Origin: Pseudacidovorax intermedius
GTDB taxonomy: Bacteria > Pseudomonadota > Gammaproteobacteria > Burkholderiales > Burkholderiaceae_C
NCBI RefSeq assembly: GCF_001476815.1
Contig: NZ_LDSL01000030.1
Coordinates: forward strand, 1-64,000
Reading direction: 5' to 3'
Length of the DNA stretch: 64,000 nucleotides
Shown: piece after piece, positions 8,436 through 17,402 of the stretch
Layout of the letters: every line of letters begins with the position of its first letter
Position numbering within the stretch: the stretch's first letter is position 1
The notes under the pieces: generated by a model
What the model saw: the letters and a program-made list of their open reading frames with translations, nothing else
Told to the model about the DNA's origin: nothing
Database searches by the model: none
Position numbers and translations under genes: made by a program

Positions 8436-9164
8436 TCAGGCCAGCGCGGCCACCGAACCGTCAGCCGCGCGCAACGCCCGCACGGTCCACCGGCCGCCAT
8501 CCTGCCGCTCGAAGCGCAGGGGCTGCGCATTGCCCAGGACCGCCGCATCCACCGGCACGCCCAGCAGGGCGGCCAGCACGTACAGGGTGCCGCCATGGGC
8601 GACGACCAGCACCGGCGCCGGCTCGCGCAGGGCGGCGTCGAGGGCGGCACGCTTGCGGTCGACGAACTGGGGCAGGGTCTCGCCGCCCTCGGGCGCACAG
8701 GCCCAGTCGATGTCGATGGAGGACGTGCCGACCAGGCATCCAAAGTGGCGCTCGCGCAGCACCTCGCGAGCCACGGGCGTGAGCCTGTGCGGTGCAGCCA
8801 CCGTGTGGGCGGTGTCGAAGGCCCGGCGGGCGTCGCTGCACACGATGGTGCGGATGGGCTCCCGTGCCAGCACGCCCGCCGCCAGCGCCGCCTGTTCCAG
8901 GCCCAGCGGCGACAGCGGCTCGTCGTAGGACTGGTAGATGCGCAGCGCGTTGCGCGGCGTCTGGCCGTGGCGCAGGAAGTAGAAGTGGTCGGTCGCCGGC
9001 GACAGCGGCTGGGCCGCCGCGAGCGCGATGAGCTGGTCGAGTCCGCGGGCGTGGCCGGTGAGTTGGGGTGGGGCAGCGCTGGTCATGAGGTGCAGGCGGG
9101 GCCGCGTAGAGGGGGGAAGGGCCGGCTGCGCAGCCCAGGAGTCGGGTTCAGAAGGCTCGTTCAC
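8436..9164 (-). CDS. Histidine phosphatase superfamily protein (phosphoglycerate mutase-like)
   Basis: Up to 242 residues. The catalytic signature FYFLRHGQTPRN marks the phosphohistidine loop, and VVAHGGTLYVL carries the second conserved His. A PhoE/GpmB-like small-molecule phosphatase role is likely, but the substrate cannot be told from sequence. Start choice is uncertain: GTG at 9164 is only 7 bases after the pssA stop and would make a tight operon, while ATG at 9086 removes a 26-residue low-complexity N-terminus. Neither has a strong ribosome-binding site. It is the last gene of a run transcribed from pssA. Confidence 0.85.
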   Translation of the reverse strand: MNEPSEPDSWAAQPALPPSTRPRLHLMTSAAPPQLTGHARGLDQLIALAAAQPLSPATDHFYFLRHGQTPRNALRIYQSYDEPLSPLGLEQAALAAGVLAREPIRTIVCSDARRAFDTAHTVAAPHRLTPVAREVLRERHFGCLVGTSSIDIDWACAPEGGETLPQFVDRKRAALDAALREPAPVLVVAHGGTLYVLAALLGVPVDAAVLGNAQPLRFERQDGGRWTVRALRAADGSVAALA

Positions 9165-9171
9165 ACCCTTC

Positions 9172-9816
9172 TCAGAACTTGGGAATGCGCAGCGTCTTGC
9201 TGATCATCAAGGTACCCGAGATGGCATACAGCAGTGTGAACGCATGCAACTCCCAGGGCCCGAGCATCCAGCTGCCGCCCCACAGCGCATCGCCCAGCCG
9301 CGCCTGCCACGCCGCCAGCGCCAGCAGGCCGACCAGCACCACGCTGGTGGGAATGGGCGTGCCCTCGAAGTAGCGCACCTTGTCGCCGCCCTCGGACAGC
9401 GCCTCGGCCGTGACGTTGTAGCGCGCCAGGCGGCTGACGCCGCAGCAGACGAAGTACAGCAGCAGCACCGCGTCCCACCCGCCGCGCATGCCCGCGGCCC
9501 AGCCCAGCGCCGCGGGCGCCACGCCGAAGGAGATGACGTCGGCCAGCGAATCCAGCTCCCGGCCCAGGGCCGAATGGGTCTGGCGCCAGCGGGCGATGCG
9601 GCCGTCGAAGATGTCGAGCACGAAGGCCGCGGGCGCCAGCACCGCCGCGGCATAGAAATGCCGGATGTCGCCGCTGGCCACATAGGCCATGGCCAGCAGG
9701 ACCAGCCCGACGCCGCAGGCCGCGTTGCCGAGGGTGAAGAAGTCCGCGAGGTGGAAGCCGCGGATCATCGAGAAATGCCGCTGCATCGGGCGGGAAGACG
9801 AGAGGGGGGCGGACAT
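9172..9816 (-). CDS. pssA: CDP-diacylglycerol-serine O-phosphatidyltransferase
   Basis: A 214-residue integral membrane enzyme of the CDP-alcohol phosphatidyltransferase family. It makes phosphatidylserine, the precursor of phosphatidylethanolamine. The family motif is intact: DGRIAR, eight residues, G, three residues, D, three residues, D (around residues 65-90), with the metal- and nucleotide-binding aspartates present. Several hydrophobic helices follow. The ATG at 9816 has AAGGAG 9 bases upstream. The length and the N-terminus (FSMIRGFHLADFFTLGNAACG) fit the type II, membrane-embedded PssA. The decarboxylase gene psd, often its neighbour, is not in the window. Confidence 0.92.
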   Translation of the reverse strand: MSAPLSSSRPMQRHFSMIRGFHLADFFTLGNAACGVGLVLLAMAYVASGDIRHFYAAAVLAPAAFVLDIFDGRIARWRQTHSALGRELDSLADVISFGVAPAALGWAAGMRGGWDAVLLLYFVCCGVSRLARYNVTAEALSEGGDKVRYFEGTPIPTSVVLVGLLALAAWQARLGDALWGGSWMLGPWELHAFTLLYAISGTLMISKTLRIPKF

Positions 9817-9920
9817 GGGCCAGCGCTCCTTGGGCAGGAAAGACGGCCCGACGCTAACCCAGCGGCACGGCGGACGCTGTAGTCTGCAAGGCTGTCTGCA
9901 GGGCGCCCGCGGCGGTGCGA

Positions 9921-10682
9921 TCAGCCGGCAGCCAGCCGCGCGAAGCGGGTCAGCAGGCTGGCGGCTTCGGGCGTGGGCGCCACCGTGCCGGCCACGGCTG
10001 CCGCGTCGGGCAGCCCGTCCGCATGCGCCTCGACGTAGCCGCGCATGGCCGCGGCATCGAACTCCGGATGGAACTGCACGCCCCAGGCGCAGCGGCCGAT
10101 GCGGAAGGCGTGGTGCGGTTCGTGGGCATTGGCCGCCAGGCCGACGGCACCGTCCGGCAGGCGCAGGGCGCTCTGGCGATGGATGACGTTGACCGGGAAG
10201 CGGCGCGGCAGGCCGGCGAACAGCGGGTCGTCGGCCGCGGCGTCGGCCAGGGTCAGGGCCACAGTGCCGATTTCCAGGCCGCCCGGATGAAAGTCCACCT
10301 CGCCGCCCATCGCATGGGCCAGCAGCTGATGGCCGTAGCAGATGCCGAGCACCGGCAGGCCCGCGCCCACGCAATCGGCCAGCCAGGCCGCGGTGCGCTC
10401 GCTCCAGTCGGCGCGGTGGGACACCATCTCGTGCGAACCGGTGATGACCACGCCACGCAGGCTGGACGCTTCGGGCAGCGCGTCGCCCTTGCGGGGATCG
10501 ACGAGCTGGATCGGCTGCGCGTCGGCGCCGAGGCCGCGTGCGACCCAGTCCTCGAAATCGCCGTGCGCGGCGCGCAGCGCGTCCAGCGTGCCGCCGGTCT
10601 TGACGATCAGAAGAGGGCGCCGTGACGGAGTGGACGTGGGCGGAGAGGAGGGAAGGGAAGAAACGGCAGAGGCAGAACGCAT
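9921..10682 (-). CDS. Class I glutamine amidotransferase (GMP synthase glutaminase-like), stand-alone
   Basis: A 253-residue single-domain protein. The nucleophile elbow GICYGHQLLAHAMGG (Cys near residue 115) and the catalytic pair in GVQFHPEF (near 207) are complete, so a working glutaminase or gamma-glutamyl hydrolase fold is expected. An oxyanion-type TGSHEMVS strand precedes it. There is no synthetase domain or partner gene beside it, so the acceptor is unknown; relatives include puuD-like and YfeJ-type proteins. The first 22 residues are Ser/Pro-rich and may be non-coding if a later start is used. Confidence 0.87.
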   Translation of the reverse strand: MRSASAVSSLPSSPPTSTPSRRPLLIVKTGGTLDALRAAHGDFEDWVARGLGADAQPIQLVDPRKGDALPEASSLRGVVITGSHEMVSHRADWSERTAAWLADCVGAGLPVLGICYGHQLLAHAMGGEVDFHPGGLEIGTVALTLADAAADDPLFAGLPRRFPVNVIHRQSALRLPDGAVGLAANAHEPHHAFRIGRCAWGVQFHPEFDAAAMRGYVEAHADGLPDAAAVAGTVAPTPEAASLLTRFARLAAG

Positions 10683-10777
10683 CTGCCGATCATGCCGCAG
10701 GGGATCGGCGGGCGCCGACCGAGAGGAAGGCGCAGTCGGTGCGCCGGCCCGGCAAGGCGGCCGGGCCCTGCCTTGCG

Positions 10778-10852
10778 TCAGCGCAGACCGAAGAAGGAGA
10801 GCACGGCCGCGATGACGACGACCAGACCGACGACGTAGATGATGGTGTTCAT
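10778..10852 (-). CDS. 24-residue single-helix membrane microprotein
   Basis: A very short reading frame: ATG at 10852 is preceded by GAGGAG with an 8-base spacer, a far better ribosome-binding site than most genes here. The product begins MNTIIYVVGL, is almost entirely a hydrophobic helix (Val/Ile/Leu/Ala) and ends in a short FFGLR tail with a single positive charge. That is the design of small inner-membrane peptides. It lies 162 bases after the DUF3482 gene on the same strand and may be expressed from that transcript or from its own promoter. No function is known to me. Confidence 0.6.
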   Translation of the reverse strand: MNTIIYVVGLVVVIAAVLSFFGLR

Positions 10853-11014
10853 GGAAGACTCCTCAGTTGCGATCGCTGCAGTGTGGGGGGGCGGCGGCCG
10901 CCCGCGCCGTCGGACGGACCAGGGCCGCGCTGTAGGAAGCCCGTCCTGGCAGTGAGGGCAAAGGGGCCGTCCGGACCGCCTCAGCGGCACTGGCGATGGC
11001 CGGCAGCCGCCGCT

Positions 11015-12442
11015 TCAGCGCCGGGGCGGCAGGGCGTTCGCCAAGGCGGCCGCGACACGCTCCAGCGCCGCATCGCGCGCGGCGCCTCCGCCGGACGGAC
11101 GCAAGGCGCCCGCCGCGTGCCAGTCGGCATGCGCACGGGCCGGCCGCGTGGCCAGGATCGCGGCGCGCAAGGCGCGGGCGCGCGCCTCGTCCACCTGGGC
11201 GTTCGCGACCGGGGCCTGCGGCGACCCGGCAGCACCCACGGCGCCGTGGCCCCGCTGCTCCAGCGTCTGCACCAGGGCGAACTGCCGCTCGGCCACGAGG
11301 TAGAGCACTGCATCCTCCACCGTCAGCGCCTGCAGCCCGCGGGCCCGGTCCGCCAGCCGGCGGCCCAGCGGACCCAGGCCCTGGGCCAGGGCGCCCCCCA
11401 GCGTGCCGCCGAGCAGGGCGCCCGCGCCCAGCGACAGGCCGCCCACCGCGAGGTCGGCCGCGGCGCCGATGGCCGCCCCCACGGCCGCGCCCTGGCCCAG
11501 CCGCAGGCCGGCCTGGCGCAGCAGTTCGGGATTGAACAGGTTGAGGCCGTCGGCGCCCGCCAGCGGCGGCAAGGGCGCCTCGGCCGCATCGCCGGCGCGG
11601 AAGCCGAAGCGCCGCAGCAGCGCGGCCGTGCCGGCGTCCACGTCCTCGGCCAGCAGGCCGCGCAGGGCCTGCACCTCGGCGCTGCGCCGCTGCGGGTCCG
11701 CCAGGTGGTCCACCGGCACGCTGCGCCGCAGCGCCGCCGCCGACAGCAGCGTCGCCGCGATGTCGCGGCAGGCGGCGTCGCGGCGGGCATCGGCCTCCGC
11801 CTCCAGGTGCGAGGCCACGGCACGCAGCGCGGTGCGGCGCTCGGGCAGAAGCGTGCCGAGGTCCTGGTAGAGATCGCGCTCCGCGCCGGTGAAGGGCGCC
11901 GCCGCGTCGAAGCGCACCACCGCATGCAGGCCGGCGTCGGCCAGCATGGCGCGCCATTGCGCCTCGCGGCTCTCGCCATGGGCGATGAAGTTGAGCACCG
12001 GCAGAACCGGCCGGGCACAGGCGCCCAGCAGTTCGACCTCGTCGCGGTACTTGGGCAGCACCGGCGCCCGGCTGTCGATCACGAGGAAGGCGGCGTCGGC
12101 CTCCAGCAGGATGCGCAGCACCTTGGCCTCCTGCTCGAAGACGCCGCGGGCCTCCGGCCCCTGCAGGAAATGCCGCACGCGCGCGGGCCGGCTGTCGCCG
12201 GGCAGCGCCTGCACGTGGGCGAGCAGGGTGACGGCATCCTCCAGGCCCGGCGTGTCGAAGAAGCGCACGGCCGGCTCGCCGTCGATGCGCAGGTCCACCT
12301 GCTCGACGTGGCGCGTGGTACCGGGACGGTCGGAGACCTCGCCGAAATCGGCGCGGCGCGTGAGCGTGCGCAACAGCGAGGTCTTGCCGGCGTTGGTGTG
12401 GCCGACGACGGCGATGCGCAGGGGCGTGGGCGCGGCCGTCAT
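11015..12442 (-). CDS. DUF3482 GTPase
   Basis: A 475-residue protein. The N-terminal TRAFAC-type G domain begins at residue 8 (RIAVVGHTNAGKTSLLRTL = G1), has a threonine-rich switch (RPGTTRHVEQ) and G3 DTPG. The usual G4 NKxD is replaced by a NFIAHGES-type segment, so guanine recognition is unusual. The C-terminal half (about 290-475) is DUF3482, with a long Gly/Ala-rich amphipathic region (VGAAIGAAADLAVGGLSLG) resembling membrane-inserting segments. Its ATG overlaps the upstream DUF2868 stop (ATGA), so the two are translationally coupled. The pair is conserved in proteobacteria but uncharacterised; a role at the membrane is inference. Confidence 0.88.
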   Translation of the reverse strand: MTAAPTPLRIAVVGHTNAGKTSLLRTLTRRADFGEVSDRPGTTRHVEQVDLRIDGEPAVRFFDTPGLEDAVTLLAHVQALPGDSRPARVRHFLQGPEARGVFEQEAKVLRILLEADAAFLVIDSRAPVLPKYRDEVELLGACARPVLPVLNFIAHGESREAQWRAMLADAGLHAVVRFDAAAPFTGAERDLYQDLGTLLPERRTALRAVASHLEAEADARRDAACRDIAATLLSAAALRRSVPVDHLADPQRRSAEVQALRGLLAEDVDAGTAALLRRFGFRAGDAAEAPLPPLAGADGLNLFNPELLRQAGLRLGQGAAVGAAIGAAADLAVGGLSLGAGALLGGTLGGALAQGLGPLGRRLADRARGLQALTVEDAVLYLVAERQFALVQTLEQRGHGAVGAAGSPQAPVANAQVDEARARALRAAILATRPARAHADWHAAGALRPSGGGAARDAALERVAAALANALPPRR

Positions 12443-13839
12443 GGTCGACGTGCGGTGTCGGCCGCGGAGAAGGTGGTGTCGGCCCGCCCGTTCGCGGCCA
12501 GCGCGTCCGACAGGTCGTCGTGGCAAGGCACGACGGCGCCGAGGCCCGTGTCGTGCAGCCAGCGTGCCCACCGCGCGCGCTCGGCGGCGGTGGCCGTGTC
12601 GTGCCCGGCCAGCCACAAATGCAGGCCGCCAGCCAGCGGCAGCAGTTCGCGCAGCAGGCGTTCGGTGCCACGGTCCGGGCTGGCGCCAGCCTGGCAGGCG
12701 ACGACGAGCTGCCGCGGCTGCCGCGCCGCGATCTGCCCGACGGCGGCGGCCCGGCTGGCCGCCCCGCCGTCGCTGGCCAGCACACCCAGGTCCGCCGGAA
12801 GGCCGGCCGGCGGCCAGGGCGTTGCGGGGTCGAGCTCGAAGCCGAGCAGCACCGGCCCGCCCTCGGCCCCAACCGCGGCAGCCGGCAGGGCGCCCGCAGC
12901 AGGGGCGCCATCGGCATCCACCACCTGTGCGGGGGCCAGTGCATCGATGCGGGCCTGCACCTGGCGGTAGGCGGCGTCGCCGAAGTCCGGCTGCAGGCGA
13001 TGCCGCCGCAGCCGCCAGACCAGGACGCAGGCCAGCGCGCAGAGCAGGCGCGGCAGCAGCCCATACACCACCACGCAGCCGACCAGCCACCAGGCGAGCA
13101 CCGCCTGGCCGGCCGCATCGGGGCCGGCGGACGGGTCGCCCGCGGCGCGCACCAGTGCCGCATCGGGCACGGGAAATCCAAGCTGGCCCGGCAGCCAGGC
13201 GAGGGCGTGGACGGCACTGGCGAAGCGGGTGGGGTCGAGCAGCGTGGTCTCCCAGCCCAGCGTGTAGCGGCGGAAGGCGAGGGCCGCCAGAAGGCCGGCC
13301 AGTGCGGCGGCGAAGCCGATCACCCACAGCGCGTGGCTGGCGAATCCGAGTACCCAGGGCAGCAGCCGGGCCCGCTCCAGCAGGCGCACGCCGGCCTCCA
13401 GCAAGGCGGCGCCTTCCCGCCCGCGGCCGAGCGCCGCGCGGGCCGTCAGCCCCAGCCACAGCCGCCCCGCGAGCGCGCCGCCGCGGCGGTCCCCCGGCAG
13501 CAGCAGCGCCAGCAGCCAGAACAGCAGCGTCGCCAGGTGCAGCCCGAGCAGTCCGGCCAGGGCGGCGAACACATTGATGCGGCGCGCCTGCGCGTCCACC
13601 ACCGTGCCGGCCAGGCCCAGGCCCGTGAGCACCATCAGCGCTGCCAGCGCCATCAGCACCAGCGGCGCCAGGTCACGCGCCCGGGCCAGCCGCTGCGCCA
13701 GGCCCAGGCGCTCACCCAGCAGCCGGGCGCGCTGGACCAGCGGCGCCGGTGCGGGCTCGGCGCTGCGCGCCACCTGGCGCAGGATGGACTGGTCTTCCAG
13801 CGGACCAGCGGACTCGATCAGCCGGATGGCTTCGGTCAC
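12439..13839 (-). CDS. DUF2868 membrane protein
   Basis: A 466-residue protein recognised as the DUF2868 family by its arrangement with a DUF3482 GTPase. It has an N-terminal cytosolic segment (1-60), a first pair of transmembrane helices (about 65-85 and 95-120), a second pair (about 170-195 and 250-285), and a long soluble C-terminal part (290-466) rich in Ala and Pro. No catalytic motif is apparent. The stop overlaps the GTPase start by four bases. The reasonable reading is a membrane anchor or receptor for the GTPase, but nothing in the sequence says what they move or sense. Confidence 0.85.
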   Translation of the reverse strand: MTEAIRLIESAGPLEDQSILRQVARSAEPAPAPLVQRARLLGERLGLAQRLARARDLAPLVLMALAALMVLTGLGLAGTVVDAQARRINVFAALAGLLGLHLATLLFWLLALLLPGDRRGGALAGRLWLGLTARAALGRGREGAALLEAGVRLLERARLLPWVLGFASHALWVIGFAAALAGLLAALAFRRYTLGWETTLLDPTRFASAVHALAWLPGQLGFPVPDAALVRAAGDPSAGPDAAGQAVLAWWLVGCVVVYGLLPRLLCALACVLVWRLRRHRLQPDFGDAAYRQVQARIDALAPAQVVDADGAPAAGALPAAAVGAEGGPVLLGFELDPATPWPPAGLPADLGVLASDGGAASRAAAVGQIAARQPRQLVVACQAGASPDRGTERLLRELLPLAGGLHLWLAGHDTATAAERARWARWLHDTGLGAVVPCHDDLSDALAANGRADTTFSAADTARRP

Positions 13840-14060
13840 CGTCGCGTCGTCGAGGGGGAGGTTGGGCAGCGGGAAAGCTCCAGGTTCGCCGTGGCGGCCG
13901 CGGGGCGCTCGCTGCCCATGGCCTTGTAAGAAACACCCTGGCCGGCATCGCGATAGCGTTGCGGCGGGGCCGGGGAATTATGCCGACGACGTCCAGCAAG
14001 GCGCCGGCTGCTTGGCCCGACCTGCCGCAGGCAGCGTCTGACCCAGGGCTGACCGTTCGT

Positions 14061-14089
14061 TTGCACCACCGGCACCCCGCTGATAGCCT
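14061..14089 (+). promoter_or_regulatory. Candidate promoter giving a leaderless response-regulator mRNA
   Basis: TTGCAC (14061-14066) and TAGCCT (14084-14089) are 17 bases apart. A transcript starting 7-9 bases after the -10 would begin at or within two bases of the ATG at 14098, and no ribosome-binding site is visible. The -10 matches the consensus at only three of six positions, so this is tentative. Confidence 0.35.
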
Positions 14090-14097
14090 CCCGCGCC

Positions 14098-14793
14098 ATG
14101 CGAATCCTGCTGGTCGAAGACGATGGCGTCCTGAGTGGCGTGATGCAACGCAGCCTGGGCGATGCCGGCCATGCCGTGCAGCTGGCCGCCACGGTGGAAG
14201 ACGCGGACACGCAATGGTCCGGCGGCGGCTTCGATGCCGTGCTGCTCGACCTGAACCTGCCCGAAACCGCACGCCCGGACAGCGGCCTCGGCAGCGGCCT
14301 GCTGGCCCTGCGCCGCGCCCGCGCCCGGGGCGACCGCACGCCGGTGATGGTGCTCACGGCCCGCAACCGCACCGAGGAGCGCGTGATCGGCCTGGATTCC
14401 GGCGCCGACGACTACCTGGGCAAGCCCTTCGATCCAGGTGAGCTCGAGGCCCGCTTGCGCGCCCTGGTGCGCCGCGCGGAAGGTGCCAAAGACGTCGTTG
14501 CCGTCGGTCGCCTGCAGCTGGACCGCCGGGCCCGGCGCTTCCGCGTCGCCGGCGAGCCGCTGGACCTGCCCGCGCGCGAATTCGGCCTGCTCTGGGCCCT
14601 GATGAGCCCGCCCGGCCAGGTGCTGGCCAAGCGCGAGCTGGCCCGCAAGCTGGCGGAGGAGGCCGACGGCCCCCTGAGCGACAACGCGCTCGAAGCCTTC
14701 GTCTCCCGCCTGCGCAAGCGGCTGGTGGACAGCGGCGTCGGCGTGCGCACCCTGCGCGGCATCGGCTACCGGCTGGAGGCCGACGCGGCCTGA
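14098..14793 (+). CDS. OmpR/PhoB-family response regulator, orphan
   Basis: A 231-residue protein: receiver domain 1-120 (acidic pocket LLVEDD, phospho-acceptor in VLLDLNLP near residue 52, conserved VLTA threonine, KPF lysine) and a C-terminal winged helix (about 130-226, ending RTLRGIGYRL). The closest pattern is QseB/PmrA-like. The loop after the phospho-acceptor is longer than usual (ETARPDSGLGSG). No histidine kinase is adjacent: the next gene is argG, convergent across a strong terminator, so the partner kinase must be elsewhere. Confidence 0.9.
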   Translation: MRILLVEDDGVLSGVMQRSLGDAGHAVQLAATVEDADTQWSGGGFDAVLLDLNLPETARPDSGLGSGLLALRRARARGDRTPVMVLTARNRTEERVIGLDSGADDYLGKPFDPGELEARLRALVRRAEGAKDVVAVGRLQLDRRARRFRVAGEPLDLPAREFGLLWALMSPPGQVLAKRELARKLAEEADGPLSDNALEAFVSRLRKRLVDSGVGVRTLRGIGYRLEADAA

Positions 14794-14818
14794 GCAGCGC
14801 CCGCGCACGGCGCGATCC

Positions 14819-14853
14819 GAACGAAAAAAGCGGCCCGAGGGCCGCTTTCGTTC
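14819..14853. terminator. Bidirectional intrinsic terminator between response regulator and argG
   Basis: AAAGCGGCCC-GA-GGGCCGCTTT forms a perfect hairpin (14827-14848) flanked by an A-run on the left and TTTCGTT on the right. It can therefore stop transcription from both the upstream regulator and the convergent argG, whose stop is 28 bases away. Confidence 0.88.
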
Positions 14854-14880
14854 TGGCGGGGCGGTTGCCCCGGCCAGCGA

Positions 14881-16314
<1,434 letters not shown>

Positions 16315-16689
16315 TCAGTGCGGCAGCACCAGCCGGCAGCTGTCGCCGCCGGCCTCGCGCCACACGCGCACCGCCGACACGGGCAGTTGCCGGGCGCGCA
16401 GCGCGGTGGCGATGTAGGCGCAGAGGTTCTCCAGCGTCGGCGTGCCCAGGCCGGGCACCTCGTCGAGCAGGTGGTGGTCGAGCGTCCCGCGCACGGCCTC
16501 GATCTCGGCGCGCAGCACTGCCAGGTCGACCACCATGCCGCTGGTGGCGTCGCGCCTTCCGCGCACGCTGACCTCGCCGTGGTAGGTGTGGCCGTGCACG
16601 CGCAGGCTGCCCGCCGTCTCGTGGGCGCGCCGCAGCGTGTGGGCGGCGTCGAAGAAGAAGCGCTGCGACAGCTCGAATTCGAAGTCCAT
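16315..16689 (-). CDS. queD: 6-carboxy-tetrahydropterin synthase family protein (QueD)
   Basis: A 124-residue T-fold enzyme that would convert dihydroneopterin triphosphate to 6-carboxytetrahydropterin for queuosine/7-deazaguanine synthesis. The zinc ligands are visible as FFFDAAHTL and VHGHTYHGE, and the LDHHLLDEV and PTLENL motifs are present. The Cys expected a few residues before the HGH motif in E. coli QueD is Ser here (GSLRVHGH), so the chemistry may differ or another residue serves. ATG at 16689 has GGTGAG upstream; a GTG at 16701 would overlap the queE stop (GTGA). Tight operon with queE. Confidence 0.88.
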   Translation of the reverse strand: MDFEFELSQRFFFDAAHTLRRAHETAGSLRVHGHTYHGEVSVRGRRDATSGMVVDLAVLRAEIEAVRGTLDHHLLDEVPGLGTPTLENLCAYIATALRARQLPVSAVRVWREAGGDSCRLVLPH

Positions 16690-16697
16690 GGCGGCGC

Positions 16698-17333
16698 TCA
16701 CCGGATGCCGATGACCTTGTGCGTCTGCGTGCTCAGGCGCCATAGCGGGCGCGCCAGGCAGAGGTCGATGCATTCGCGGGTGTGGGTGTCGCGCCGCGGG
16801 TCGTCCAGCGGCTGCAGGTAGCGGCGGCCGAAGTCCAGCGACTCCAGCTCGGCCAGGTCGATGCCGGCCTGGGGCCACACCAGCTTGAGTTCGTCCCCGC
16901 GGCGCTGCACCAGCGGGTTGCCGGCCTTGGGGCTGACGCAGACCCAGTCGATGCCGGCCGGAGCGGGCAGGGTGCCGTTGGTCTCGACGGCAATGGCGAA
17001 GCCCTGGGCATGGAGCGCCGCGACAAGGGCGTCGTCCACCTGCAGCAGCGGCTCGCCGCCGGTCAGCACCACGAAGCGGTGGTCGTGGGCCGGCGCGGGC
17101 CAGCAGGCGGCGATCCGGTCGGCCAGCAACTCGGCGGTGGCGAACTTGCCGCCCAGCGTGCCGTCGGTGCCCACGAAGTCGGTGTCGCAGAAGCGGCACT
17201 GGGCGGTGGCGCGGTCCTCCTCGCGGCCGGACCACAGGTTGCAGCCGGCGAAGCGGCAGAAGACGGCCGGGCGCCCGGCCTGGGCGCCCTCGCCCTGGAG
17301 GGTGTAGAAGATTTCCTTGACGGCGTAAGCCAT
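16698..17333 (-). CDS. queE: 7-carboxy-7-deazaguanine synthase (radical SAM)
   Basis: A 211-residue radical SAM enzyme that converts carboxytetrahydropterin to 7-carboxy-7-deazaguanine. The N-terminus YTLQGEGAQAGRPAVFCRFAGC is typical of QueE. The cluster-binding cysteines are split by an insertion (CRFAGCNLWSG, then CRFCDTDF), the beta-proteobacterial pattern with about 14 residues between. VLTGGEPLLQ and ETNGT follow. It is upstream of and coupled to queD; queC is not in the window. Confidence 0.93.
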   Translation of the reverse strand: MAYAVKEIFYTLQGEGAQAGRPAVFCRFAGCNLWSGREEDRATAQCRFCDTDFVGTDGTLGGKFATAELLADRIAACWPAPAHDHRFVVLTGGEPLLQVDDALVAALHAQGFAIAVETNGTLPAPAGIDWVCVSPKAGNPLVQRRGDELKLVWPQAGIDLAELESLDFGRRYLQPLDDPRRDTHTRECIDLCLARPLWRLSTQTHKVIGIR

Positions 17334-17402
17334 GGGACAGCGCGGGGAAAAAAGCCGGCGATTGTCGCAGGCGGGGCGCCTCCAGCGCCCGCGGGCCGCG
17401 CT

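Noticed and set aside
12443-13459. In-frame upstream extension of the DUF3482 GTPase
   Set aside because: The extra sequence lies wholly within DUF2868 and begins without a ribosome-binding site; the ATG at 12442 overlaps the upstream stop as expected of a coupled start.
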